Notes: generated by a model from the sequence alone, not told the origin. DNA of 43,014 bases from Clostridiales bacterium (GCA_013824375.1 PNNR01000051.1:1-43014), one strand, 5' to 3'. Numbered from the stretch's first letter, positions 25,926 to 33,846 are shown. A program made the numbers and translations.

Positions 25926-26734
25926 AGACGCGCCTTGATGTCGCGCTGTTTGAGCGCGGGCTTGCCAAAAGCCGCGAGGAGGCGCACGCCCTCGTGCTCG
26001 CAGGACAGGTTTATCTAGGCGAGGTAAAGGCGGAAAAAGCGGGACAATTTGTCACAGAAGACGCGCAGATCAACGTGCGCGGGGATACCTGTCCGTTTGT
26101 CAGCCGCGGCGGATACAAACTGAAAAAGGCTTTGGACACGTTTCCGATCACGCTAACGGATAAAACTTGTGCGGATATCGGCGCCTCAACGGGAGGCTTT
26201 ACGGACTGCATGCTGCAGCATGGTGCGAAAAAAGTATATGCCATAGACGTGGGTTACGGACAACTCGATTGGAAATTGCGTAGCGACGAACGTGTTGTCA
26301 CGCTGGAACGTACCAACGCACGATTTATGGAACAAGCGTGGTTTGAAGGCGGTTTGGATTTCGCGTCCATTGACGTTTCCTTTATTTCACTCGATAAGAT
26401 ATTGCCGCCGCTGATTTCTTGTCTCACGGAAGGCGGGCAGGTGGTCGCTCTCATCAAACCGCAGTTTGAGGCGGGCAGGAATAAAGTTGGCAAACATGGT
26501 GTCGTCTCGGAAGAGAGCACGCATGTTGAGGTAATCGACCGTGTGCTTGATGTCGCTCATAATTCGGGATATTGTGTAAGGGGGCTGACATATTCACCCA
26601 TTCGCGGTCCGAAAGGCAATATCGAGTTTCTCTTATATCTGGAAAAATGCATACATAACAAACAATTTGCAACTGAAATCGACCATAACACAGCCATTTC
26701 TGTTGTTGATGACGCACACAATTCGTGCATATAA
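25922..26734 (+). CDS. tlyA: TlyA family rRNA 2'-O-methyltransferase / hemolysin-like protein
   Basis: TlyA proteins methylate ribose 2'-OH of rRNA cytidines. The 270 residues have an N-terminal S4 RNA-binding domain (about 3-60) and an FtsJ-like Rossmann domain. Catalytic-tetrad segments visible are SRGGYKLKKAL, ADIGASTGGFTD, DVSFISLDKILPP and ALIKPQFEAG. The C-terminal 25 residues are not typical. The start overlaps the dxs stop, with GGAGG just before. dxs-tlyA-nadK-argR-recN is a conserved series. Confidence 0.94.
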   Translation: MKTRLDVALFERGLAKSREEAHALVLAGQVYLGEVKAEKAGQFVTEDAQINVRGDTCPFVSRGGYKLKKALDTFPITLTDKTCADIGASTGGFTDCMLQHGAKKVYAIDVGYGQLDWKLRSDERVVTLERTNARFMEQAWFEGGLDFASIDVSFISLDKILPPLISCLTEGGQVVALIKPQFEAGRNKVGKHGVVSEESTHVEVIDRVLDVAHNSGYCVRGLTYSPIRGPKGNIEFLLYLEKCIHNKQFATEIDHNTAISVVDDAHNSCI

Positions 26735-26757
26735 AGCATACATATTCATAATTTCTC

Positions 26758-26786
26758 TTGTATTTTTATAAGTGACGCCATATAAT
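26758..26786 (+). promoter_or_regulatory. Putative promoter of nadK
   Basis: TTGTAT (26758-26763) and a perfect TATAAT (26781-26786) with 17-bp spacing, about 33 bp before the nadK ATG. The -10 box overlaps the palindrome at 26782-26799. Confidence 0.55.
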
Positions 26787-26799
26787 ATGTACATATTAT
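26782..26799. promoter_or_regulatory. 18-bp perfect palindrome at the nadK promoter
   Basis: ATAATATGTACATATTAT reads the same on both strands over 18 bp with no mismatch. It covers most of the -10 box and the expected transcription start. It does not match the ARG box or the GntR operator seen elsewhere in the window. It is a candidate repressor site. Confidence 0.5.
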
Positions 26800-26818
26800 C
26801 TTTTTGGGAGCGAAAACG

Positions 26819-27610
26819 ATGAAAATCGGCTTTGCTGGGAATCTCGATAAGGAAGGCATCGCCGAATTTCGTGCCCGCTTGATGGAGCAGGCAACTGGCC
26901 TTGGCGAAGAAGCGATCGCGATCGACAGCGTTGAAGCGTTGCGTCTTGAGCAATATGCGCCACAGCTTCTTGTCGTGATCGGCGGGGACGGGACATTGCT
27001 TCGCTTTGCCTCGGAAGCTGCCCAAAGGAATATTCCGCTATTGGGCGTCAACCTCGGAAGAATCGGGTTTTTAAGCGAAATCGCAATGAACGAGTTCTCA
27101 AGCGCGATCGAGCGGATTCAACGGAAAGACTATCGCATCGAGGAGCGCATGACGCTTCTATGCAGCATCAACGAAGTGCCATTTGCTAGTTGCCTCAACG
27201 ATATCATGATCGCGAAGCAGTCATTTTCCGGGACAATCCACATCGACATGTTTTGCGACGGACAATCCGTAGGATCCGTTTTTTCGGACGGCATTATTGC
27301 AAGCACGCCAACCGGCAGCACGGCATATAATCTTTCCGCGGGCGGCCCTGTTGTGACGCAGTCGCTCGACAGCATCATCGTGACGGCAGTATGCTCGCAT
27401 ACGCTGCACATCCGTCCCATCGTCAGTGCGCCGGACGCAGTCTGGACGTTCCGCGTCAACGGTGAAGGATTTGTAGCGGGTGACGGCATCAAGCTCCGCA
27501 ACGTCAATCCTGATGATCGCATCATTGTGACACGTTCCAACCTACGCGTCCGATTCATACGATTTCAGGAACACAATGTATTCGAACTCATCAGACAGAA
27601 ACTTACCTGA
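26819..27610 (+). CDS. nadK: NAD kinase
   Basis: Phosphorylates NAD to NADP in the cytoplasm. The 263-residue protein carries GGDGT at 55-59 within VVIGGDGTLLRFA, then NLGRIGFLSE and SPTGSTAYNLSAGGPVV-type residues (STPTGSTAYNLSAGGPVV), all diagnostic. I use the ATG at 26819, preceded by GGGAG; an in-frame ATG at 26804 overlaps the Shine-Dalgarno region. It has a promoter of its own, apart from the dxs-tlyA transcript. Confidence 0.96.
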   Translation: MKIGFAGNLDKEGIAEFRARLMEQATGLGEEAIAIDSVEALRLEQYAPQLLVVIGGDGTLLRFASEAAQRNIPLLGVNLGRIGFLSEIAMNEFSSAIERIQRKDYRIEERMTLLCSINEVPFASCLNDIMIAKQSFSGTIHIDMFCDGQSVGSVFSDGIIASTPTGSTAYNLSAGGPVVTQSLDSIIVTAVCSHTLHIRPIVSAPDAVWTFRVNGEGFVAGDGIKLRNVNPDDRIIVTRSNLRVRFIRFQEHNVFELIRQKLT

Positions 27611-27634
27611 GCACAGTCGATCTTCGGATTCTTT

Positions 27635-27652
27635 GCCGAAAAGGGTTTCGGC
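27635..27652 (+). terminator. Weak hairpin after nadK
   Basis: GCCGAAA (27635-27641) pairs with TTTCGGC (27646-27652) around AGGG. No T run follows, so it is at best a poor terminator. Confidence 0.3.
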
Positions 27653-27755
27653 ATCCAAATAAACAACACGACTCCAAGCCCCGACGAATCGTTCCTCGAC
27701 AGTTCAGCATCTGTAAGAAGCACTCATTATTAATTTAGTATTGGGGATTTGAAAC

Positions 27756-28205
27756 ATGAAGGCAAAAAGGCATGACATGATTTCCAAACTCATCGCTTCG
27801 GAGAACATCGAAACGCAGGAGGAACTTGCCGGAAAACTGCGTGATCATGGGTTTTCCGTCACCCAGGCGACCGTCTCCCGCGACATCAAGGAGCTGCGCT
27901 TGATCAAGGTGCTTACGCCGGAAGGGCGCTATCGCTACGCGACGGTGGAAAAAGCGGAAGCAGACCTACAGGAACGCTTTATCCGCATGTTCAGCAACTG
28001 CGTGCTCTCTGTGACTAGCGCGGGCAACATGATTGTCATCAAGACCATCGCGGGCAGCGCAAACGCCGCTGCGGAAGCGGTGGACACCCTCAAGTGGCCG
28101 GACATCCTCGGCTCTATCGCGGGCGACAATACTATTTTTATTGCAGTTCGTGACGCGAAGAGCGTCGGCGACGTCATCAAGAAGTTCCAGAAAATGCTGA
28201 AATAA
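27756..28205 (+). CDS. argR: Arginine repressor ArgR
   Basis: A hexameric arginine-responsive regulator of arginine biosynthesis and catabolism. The 149 residues include the N-terminal winged helix (TQEELAGKLRDHGFSVTQATVSRDIKEL) seen in two blocks, GFSVTQATVSRDIKELRLIK being the recognition part, and the C-terminal arginine-binding domain with GSIAGDNTIFIAVRD. Length is standard. It sits next to recN as in most Bacillota. GGGGAT is the only purine-rich site before the ATG. Confidence 0.96.
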   Translation: MKAKRHDMISKLIASENIETQEELAGKLRDHGFSVTQATVSRDIKELRLIKVLTPEGRYRYATVEKAEADLQERFIRMFSNCVLSVTSAGNMIVIKTIAGSANAAAEAVDTLKWPDILGSIAGDNTIFIAVRDAKSVGDVIKKFQKMLK

Positions 28206-28226
28206 CTTGGCCCTTCTTGCGGATAT

Positions 28227-28278
28227 TGCGCGCTTTCCTGTCAGCCTCCGAACGGGAGGCTCTCATGATGAGCGCGCA
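28227..28278 (+). terminator. Nested stem structure between argR and recN
   Basis: An outer 8-bp stem, TGCGCGCT (28227-28234) with AGCGCGCA (28271-28278), encloses an inner 7-bp stem, AGCCTCC (28243-28249) with GGAGGCT (28255-28261). No strong T run follows. It could terminate argR or act as a leader of recN; the call is tentative. Confidence 0.4.
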
Positions 28279-28337
28279 TTGCTGTATTTCAAAACAATAA
28301 TATCGTAGATGCTCATAAAAACAGGAGGGCGTCGAAA

Positions 28338-30044
28338 TTGCTCAAAGAGTTAACTATCCATAATGTGGCGCTGATCGACCAACAGGCGATTACGTTCTTC
28401 GGTGGGTTTTCCGTGTTGACGGGTGAAACCGGCGCAGGAAAATCCATTATTATTGAAGCGCTCAATTTTGTACTGGGTGAACGCGCAAGCCGCGAACTTG
28501 TCAAATCCGGCGAAGAGAAGGCGAGCGTCGAAGCGACGTTTGTGCTTCAGGCAGGAGAGCCTGTTTTTGAGGTGCTTGCCGAGCAGGGCATCGACTGCGA
28601 GGAGAACGAGCTGACTCTCTATCGTGAGTTTTCGCTCAGCGGGAAAAACGTCTGTCGCGCAAACGGCACGCTTATCAACGCGAGTGTACTAAAGCTCGTC
28701 GGCGATGTGCTGGTAGATATTCACGGACAACATGCGCACCAATCATTGCTAGACGAAAAAAGACACATCAACCTGCTGGATCGGTTTGCGGGAAAGGATG
28801 CACTGGAAGTTAAAACGCGCGTGCAGGAAGTATATTTAAAAGCTATAGAAGCAAGAAGACTGCTGCACGCCGCGCAGTTCAACGAACAGGAACGCGCGAG
28901 ACGGGTCGACTTATTGACCTACCAAATTAAAGAAATCGACGCGGCAAATCTCGCCGTCGGAGAAGAAGAACAGCTTGAGGAACAGCGTGGGCTGCTGCAA
29001 AACGCGCAGGCCGTGATGGAAGGGCTGGAGGGCGCGAACGCAGCTCTAAGCGGAGATGAATTGGAAAACGGTGGTACGCTGGCATCGTTTAGCATCGCGC
29101 TTCATATGCTAGACGGCATCGCGCGGCTCAGTGTTGACTATCAGCAGCTCTCGGAAAAACTTCATGCGCTATACTATGATCTCGAAGACGCAAGCTACAC
29201 ACTCCGGGACTATCGAACTGATTTTTCGTTTGAACCCGGCATGCTGGATGAAATTGAGTCGCGTCTGGAACTGATCTGCACACTTAAGCGCAAATATGGC
29301 GCAGACATCAAGGAGATACTTGCCTACCGTGAAAAGAGCGCGGAAGAATTGGACCTCATCGACAACGCGGAAGAACGCAGAGAGCAGCTCGCGGCAGAGT
29401 ATTCCGCGGCGAAAACGGAATATGACGAGCTGAGCGCGGAGATGTCTCTTTTACGCAAACAGGCTGCGGAGCGTTTGAGTGCACACCTATTGCCGGAGCT
29501 AAGCGATCTCGGGATGCCGCACGCGGCGTTTTCTGCAAAATTTGAAGTGCTAACTGGTGAAATCCCTTCCGCAATCGGCATGGACAGTGTGGAGTTTTTG
29601 CTCTCAACCAACCGTGGAGAACCAGTCAAACCTCTTAGCAAAGTCGCGTCAGGCGGCGAGTTATCGCGCATCATGCTATCGTTTAAGAGTATTCTTGCGG
29701 ATATTGACGGTATTCCAACGATGGTGTTCGACGAGATCGACAGCGGAATCAGCGGGCAGATCGGCACAGCGGTCGCAGTCAAGATGCGTCAGATCGCGAA
29801 GAACCATCAGGTACTCTGCATTACGCACCTGCCACAGATCGCGGCTTATGCGAATCAACAATATCTCGTATACAAAGTGGAAACCGGGGAGCATACGCGC
29901 TCTAACGCCGTGAAACTCACCGAAGAGCAGCGTGCTCGTGAAATTGCTCGCATCATGGGCAGCGGGGAAGACGATGCTGTTGCGCTTGTACATGCACAGC
30001 AACTCATAGACGCTGCGGAGTCGGCGATGAAGCGCATATTTTAG
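28338..30044 (+). CDS. recN: DNA repair protein RecN
   Basis: An SMC-like ATPase in double-strand break repair. The 568 residues have the Walker A motif GETGAGKS (29-36) in the N-terminal head, long coiled coils, and the C-terminal head with KVASGGELSRIMLSFK and Walker B VFDEIDSGISG. The start is TTG at 28338, eight bases after AGGAGGG, giving the family opening LKELTIHNVALIDQ. In sporeformers spoIVB lies between recN and spo0A; here only 234 bp of non-coding DNA does. Confidence 0.97.
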   Translation: MLKELTIHNVALIDQQAITFFGGFSVLTGETGAGKSIIIEALNFVLGERASRELVKSGEEKASVEATFVLQAGEPVFEVLAEQGIDCEENELTLYREFSLSGKNVCRANGTLINASVLKLVGDVLVDIHGQHAHQSLLDEKRHINLLDRFAGKDALEVKTRVQEVYLKAIEARRLLHAAQFNEQERARRVDLLTYQIKEIDAANLAVGEEEQLEEQRGLLQNAQAVMEGLEGANAALSGDELENGGTLASFSIALHMLDGIARLSVDYQQLSEKLHALYYDLEDASYTLRDYRTDFSFEPGMLDEIESRLELICTLKRKYGADIKEILAYREKSAEELDLIDNAEERREQLAAEYSAAKTEYDELSAEMSLLRKQAAERLSAHLLPELSDLGMPHAAFSAKFEVLTGEIPSAIGMDSVEFLLSTNRGEPVKPLSKVASGGELSRIMLSFKSILADIDGIPTMVFDEIDSGISGQIGTAVAVKMRQIAKNHQVLCITHLPQIAAYANQQYLVYKVETGEHTRSNAVKLTEEQRAREIARIMGSGEDDAVALVHAQQLIDAAESAMKRIF

Positions 30045-30278
30045 CAGAATAACGGTATCATTTGTCGAAGTTGTCACTGAAACAGCGGTGAAATTGTTTT
30101 AATTAATAGAATCATCGCGAAGAAAAGGGTTATTTTGGCATATCGGCGGAGATTTCGGCGCCTGTTCGTTTTGACGGTTGAAATACTGTCTTACCGCGAG
30201 CCGAAGACATGTCGGAGCAATAATACCCATCAATGACTGAAACGATGATTACTTGAAGCACTTGACATTGGAGAATAC
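30045..30278. other. recN-spo0A intergenic region lacking spoIVB
   Basis: These 234 bp carry no convincing ORF and no remnant of spoIVB that I can recognise. An exact 0A-box core TGTCGAA is at 30063-30069 and a one-mismatch copy TGTCGGA at 30210-30216, which might allow Spo0A autoregulation. Exact copies also occur inside coding genes here, so chance is not excluded. I could not identify a convincing promoter. Confidence 0.5.
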
Positions 30279-31037
30279 ATGAAAAAGAACCTGTTGATCG
30301 CAAGCAACAACGTCTTGGACGCAAGAGGAATTGAAGCCGGGTTTCAATCGCTGAATGAGATCCGTCTCCTTCCAAGCGTTTTCACGGGAAGGGAAGCGAT
30401 CGAAACCATATTGGCGCGTGATGTAAATATACTGATTCTTGATTTGTTTCTAAATGACCTAGATGGCATCAGTGTGCTGGATTTCATCGGTAAGCTTGGT
30501 GAAGACAGACGCCCGCTTGTATTTGTGACTACCGCTCTGGCAGACGATCGTCTGCTTCATATCATAAAAGACCGCGTAATCTATTGTTTCACCAAGCCGC
30601 TGAAATATGATCTCGTACAGCTTCGCGTGCTGGAGTTTATGCGCCTCTATGAGCGCGAAACAGAAAAGGCGGACGAAGTTGTGGACATCCTCGAAAGCCA
30701 GATCGCGGCGGGCATACGAGCAATCGGCGTACCCGCACATCTGAAAGGTTATTACTATCTGCGGGATGCGATTCGCATCTACGCCATGAGCGAATCACCC
30801 GTGGATTTGAGCATCACCAACGACATCTATCCGACCGTTGCAAAGATCTACAACACGCGCCCTCCGCTTGTTGAACACGCGGTGCGAAACGCGATCGAAA
30901 TCGCATGGACGCGCGGCAACTCGGATACGATCCGTGAGTATTTCGGTTATACGGCCAACGACTACAAAGGAAAACCCAGCAATTTGGAATTTGTCGCTAT
31001 GATGGCACAACGCGCACTGACCTATTTGAAACGGTAA
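30279..31037 (+). CDS. spo0A: Spo0A-type response regulator with degenerate receiver
   Basis: A receiver domain (1-120) is joined by a short linker to a Spo0A-specific C-terminal DNA-binding domain (about 140-252). The latter is clear: IGVPAHLKGYYYLRDAI, AIEIAWTRGN and GKPSNLEFVAMMA match Spo0A closely. In the receiver the phospho-acceptor D55, T85 and K106 are kept, but the acidic pair that binds Mg (DD in Bacillus, residues 10-11) is S9-N10. In the recognition helix PLVEHAVRNAIE, Bacillus R214 corresponds to H200. Position after recN supports orthology. GGAG precedes the ATG. Sporulation control is uncertain because neighbouring spore genes are missing. Confidence 0.93.
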   Translation: MKKNLLIASNNVLDARGIEAGFQSLNEIRLLPSVFTGREAIETILARDVNILILDLFLNDLDGISVLDFIGKLGEDRRPLVFVTTALADDRLLHIIKDRVIYCFTKPLKYDLVQLRVLEFMRLYERETEKADEVVDILESQIAAGIRAIGVPAHLKGYYYLRDAIRIYAMSESPVDLSITNDIYPTVAKIYNTRPPLVEHAVRNAIEIAWTRGNSDTIREYFGYTANDYKGKPSNLEFVAMMAQRALTYLKR

Positions 31038-31060
31038 ATAGAAATCATTTTGCCGCGCTG

Positions 31061-31078
31061 AAAGCATGGCTTTTTTTT
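31061..31078 (+). terminator. Terminator candidate after spo0A
   Basis: AAAGC (31061-31065) pairs with GCTTT (31069-31073) and the sequence continues as a run of eight T in total (31071-31078). The stem is short but the T run is strong. Confidence 0.45.
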
Positions 31079-31089
31079 GCCCATTATTT

Positions 31090-31133
31090 GAAGCAGTGAA
31101 TCAAAAGGCATAGTGACGGGGTCACGCTGCTTC
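31090..31133. other. Two-stem inverted repeat before the deoB promoter
   Basis: GAAGCAG (31090-31096) pairs with CTGCTTC (31127-31133), enclosing a second perfect dyad GTGAC-GGG-GTCAC (31113-31125). It lies directly upstream of the -35 box, so it could be an operator or part of spo0A termination. Confidence 0.35.
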
Positions 31134-31134
31134 A

Positions 31135-31163
31135 TTGACGCAGAATGAAAAACGGGCTAAACT
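31135..31163 (+). promoter_or_regulatory. Putative promoter of deoB-PNP
   Basis: TTGACG (31135-31140, 5 of 6) and TAAACT (31158-31163, 4 of 6) with 17-bp spacing, about 80 bp before deoB. Confidence 0.5.
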
Positions 31164-31242
31164 AGAATAAAGGTGACTAAAATCATCAAGATCAATCAAA
31201 GCAAAACTCAGAACATACAGCTTTCATCGACAAGGAGAAAAA

Positions 31243-32439
31243 ATGGATACGAGAAAAATAAATCATAAACGTGCGATCGTCATTGTGCTTGACAGTGTCG
31301 GCATAGGAGAACAGCCGGACGCTGCGGAGTTTGGCGACGCCGGTTCCCATACACTCGGAAATATCCGCAAAGTGCGCGGAAAACTCGATATGCCACACAC
31401 GACGGCACTGGGACTTGCCGCCATCGAAAACAGCAGGCTGGATTCGCTCGGTCTCACGCCCAAAGGCGCATACGGTAAACTTGCCGAGTTGACCAAGGCG
31501 AAGGATACGACCTGCGGACATTGGGAAATGGCGGGACTGCCGCTCAAGCAGGCATTCAAAACCTATCCCAACGGTTTCCCCGAAGATTTTTTGCGCGCAT
31601 TTGAAGCAAAGATCGGACGTGGCACCATTGGTAATGAAGTTGCCAGCGGAACGGAGATCATTTCCCGCCTGGGTGATGAACATGTGAAGACCGGCAAACC
31701 CATCGTCTACACGTCCGCCGACAGCGTGTTCCAGATCGCGGCGCACGAGGGTGTGATTCCGCTGGCGGAGCAATACCGCATCTGCGAGATCGCGCGCGAA
31801 CTGCTCAACGACGACAATTTCCTCGTCGGCCGCGTGATCGCGCGCCCGTTTGAGGGAACCAGCGGCGCATATAAGCGCACCGAAAACCGCAAAGATTACG
31901 CGGTGGAGCCGTTTACGGACACCGTACTCGACGCACTGGTCAAGCATGGCAAAGACGTCGTCGGCGTCGGCAAAATCGAAGATATCTTCTGTCACCGCGG
32001 CGTGACGACGGTCGACCACACAAAGAACAACCACGCGGGTATCGAGGCGACCATTCGGTTCCTCGAAGAGGGAAAGGGTGACTTCATCTTCACCAACCTG
32101 GTCGATTTTGATATGCTCTACGGACACCGCAACGACGTGGAAGGCTATGCCTCCGCGCTGGAATATTTTGACGCAGCGCTCCCGCGCATCATGAGCGCGA
32201 TGGCGGAGGATGATATTCTCATGATCACCGCCGACCACGGCTGCGATCCGACGACAGACAGCACGGATCATTCTCGTGAATATATCCCGCTCGTCGTCGG
32301 CGGCAAACACGTGAAAGCCAACGTCAACCTCGGCACGCGAAATACGTTTGCCGATATTGGCGCTACGGTGTTGGATTATCTAACTGGCGAGAAGTGGAAC
32401 GCCGGCACATCTTTCCTTGGCGAAATTTATGAGGCATAA
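31243..32439 (+). CDS. deoB: Phosphopentomutase
   Basis: Interconverts (deoxy)ribose 1-phosphate and 5-phosphate in nucleoside salvage and breakdown. The 398-residue alkaline-phosphatase-superfamily enzyme has the metal-site motif VLDSVGIGEQPDAAEFGD near residue 16, the cap domain in the middle, and TADHGCDPTT near the end. AAGGAG precedes the ATG. The product of the next gene, a purine nucleoside phosphorylase, makes its substrate; the two genes are three bases apart. Confidence 0.97.
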   Translation: MDTRKINHKRAIVIVLDSVGIGEQPDAAEFGDAGSHTLGNIRKVRGKLDMPHTTALGLAAIENSRLDSLGLTPKGAYGKLAELTKAKDTTCGHWEMAGLPLKQAFKTYPNGFPEDFLRAFEAKIGRGTIGNEVASGTEIISRLGDEHVKTGKPIVYTSADSVFQIAAHEGVIPLAEQYRICEIARELLNDDNFLVGRVIARPFEGTSGAYKRTENRKDYAVEPFTDTVLDALVKHGKDVVGVGKIEDIFCHRGVTTVDHTKNNHAGIEATIRFLEEGKGDFIFTNLVDFDMLYGHRNDVEGYASALEYFDAALPRIMSAMAEDDILMITADHGCDPTTDSTDHSREYIPLVVGGKHVKANVNLGTRNTFADIGATVLDYLTGEKWNAGTSFLGEIYEA

Positions 32440-32442
32440 CGC

Positions 32443-33258
32443 ATGAACGACGTAATCAAGAACGCTGTAGACATTCTTTCCCCGCTCTGCGGCGGAAATT
32501 GCAAGATCGGTTTGATACTCGGTTCCGGGCTCGGCGGCTATGCGGAAAAGATTGAGAACAAACGATTTGTGAATTACAACGAACTGCCCGGATTTCCGCA
32601 ATCCCGCGTGGAAGGACACAAAGGCAGATTCGTCATCGGCGAATTATTCGGCAAAACAGTGATCTGCATGCAAGGTAGGTTTCATTATTATGAAGGCTAT
32701 TCACAGTCTCAGATCGCGCTTCCGGTCCGGGTGATGAAGCGGCTCGGCGTAGAGAAAATTCTGCTCACAAACGCTGCCGGCGGTGTGAACCCCGATTTTT
32801 CGCCGGGAGACTTGATGTTGATTTCCGACCACATCAACTTCTCCGGTTCGCATCCACTGATCGGGGAAAACGATGAGAGTTTCGGCCCGCGCTTTCCGGA
32901 TCAAAGCAACGTGTACGATCGCGACTTACGAGCGGGCATACGAGAAGCGGCAAAAGTGGCGGGGGTAAAGTTGCAGGAAGGTGTATACATGATGTTCTCC
33001 GGTCCAACATTCGAGACACCCGCGGAAATCGTCTTTGCGCGCACCGTAGGCGCGTCCGCGGTCGGTATGTCCACCGTGCCGGAAGCGATTGCCGCCGCGC
33101 ATTGCGGAATTAAAACCATCGGCATTTCGCTGATTACGAACATGGCGGCGGGGATACTCGATCAGACACTGAGCCACGACGAGGTGCAGGAAACGGCCGC
33201 AACATCCTCCGTAAAGTTCATGAAACTAGTCGATCAGATCATAAAAACAGTATTGTAA
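32443..33258 (+). CDS. Purine nucleoside phosphorylase (trimeric type)
   Basis: Splits purine nucleosides with phosphate into base and (deoxy)ribose 1-phosphate. The 271 residues fit the trimeric (PunA/XapA-like) family, with LGSGLGGYAEKI, MQGRFHYYEGYS, LTNAAGGVNPDF and the substrate-site MSTVPEAIAAAHCG. Translation is probably coupled to deoB; a GAGG in the deoB end acts as its binding site. A strong terminator follows. Confidence 0.95.
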   Translation: MNDVIKNAVDILSPLCGGNCKIGLILGSGLGGYAEKIENKRFVNYNELPGFPQSRVEGHKGRFVIGELFGKTVICMQGRFHYYEGYSQSQIALPVRVMKRLGVEKILLTNAAGGVNPDFSPGDLMLISDHINFSGSHPLIGENDESFGPRFPDQSNVYDRDLRAGIREAAKVAGVKLQEGVYMMFSGPTFETPAEIVFARTVGASAVGMSTVPEAIAAAHCGIKTIGISLITNMAAGILDQTLSHDEVQETAATSSVKFMKLVDQIIKTVL

Positions 33259-33274
33259 AAAAGATTCCGCAACG

Positions 33275-33305
33275 CACCCGCGCATTTCACTGCGCGGGTG
33301 TTTTT
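33275..33305 (+). terminator. Rho-independent terminator after the PNP gene
   Basis: CACCCGCGCA (33275-33284) pairs perfectly with TGCGCGGGTG (33291-33300), 6-nt loop, followed by five T. It ends the deoB-PNP operon. Confidence 0.93.
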
Positions 33306-33377
33306 CGTTGGAAAGTCGTTTAATTGTGGTCGTTATTTGACGAATTTCTATATATAGGTGAAACTTGACCGAATCGC

Positions 33378-33407
33378 TTGCACACGCAACCATCTAAGGC
33401 TTATAAT
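33378..33407 (+). promoter_or_regulatory. Putative promoter of the small P-loop gene
   Basis: TTGCAC (33378-33383) and a perfect TATAAT (33402-33407) are 18 bp apart, about 30 bp upstream of the TTG start at 33436. Confidence 0.45.
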
Positions 33408-33435
33408 GAAAAAAAGCACAAGGAGGGCCACGGCT

Positions 33436-33846
33436 TTGATTGGAGTCATCTTCGGCGAAAAGGGCACAGGAAAGACAAAGCAGATTCTCGAAATGGCAAA
33501 CAAGTCTGTCCTGACGGCAAAAGGCAACACAATCTTCATTGACAACGACACAAGTTATATCTTTGACCTCTCCAGAAAAGCTCGCTTCATTAACGCAACG
33601 GAATATGGCATTCAAACCCCGAAAATGCTTTATGGTTTCCTTTGCGGTCTTGCGGCGAGCGATTTTGATTTAGAGACCGTCTATATCGACGGGCTTCTGA
33701 ACATCATCGGCCACGAACTCGACTCTCTCGAGGGGCTTTTCGACGATCTGAAAAAGTTTGCCGAAAAAAACAACCTCAGCGTGATTATGAGCATAACCGG
33801 CAGCAAAGAAACCGTCCCTTCGTATATGAAGGAGTATGTGCTGTAA
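33436..33846 (+). CDS. Small P-loop NTPase of unknown function
   Basis: A 136-residue protein with a Walker A motif GEKGTGKT (residues 7-14), a first beta strand MIGVIF, and a Walker B-like TVYIDGLL (about residues 76-83), followed by helix-rich sequence and a strand NLSVIMSITGS. It resembles a minimal RecA-like or AAA core without an obvious partner domain. I start at TTG 33436, nine bases after AGGAGGG, because the protein then begins with the P-loop strand; an earlier in-frame ORF extends to 33358 but would run through the promoter and Shine-Dalgarno site. It stands alone between a terminator and thrC. Function is not recognised. Confidence 0.75.
   Translation: MIGVIFGEKGTGKTKQILEMANKSVLTAKGNTIFIDNDTSYIFDLSRKARFINATEYGIQTPKMLYGFLCGLAASDFDLETVYIDGLLNIIGHELDSLEGLFDDLKKFAEKNNLSVIMSITGSKETVPSYMKEYVL

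Noticed and set aside
30063-30069. TGTCGAA as firm proof of Spo0A autoregulation
   Set aside because: The same heptamer occurs inside several coding genes of the window and in reverse at 35470-35476, so it carries little weight alone.
31192-32310. 372-codon minus-strand frame opposite deoB
   Set aside because: A shadow of phosphopentomutase; no independent support.
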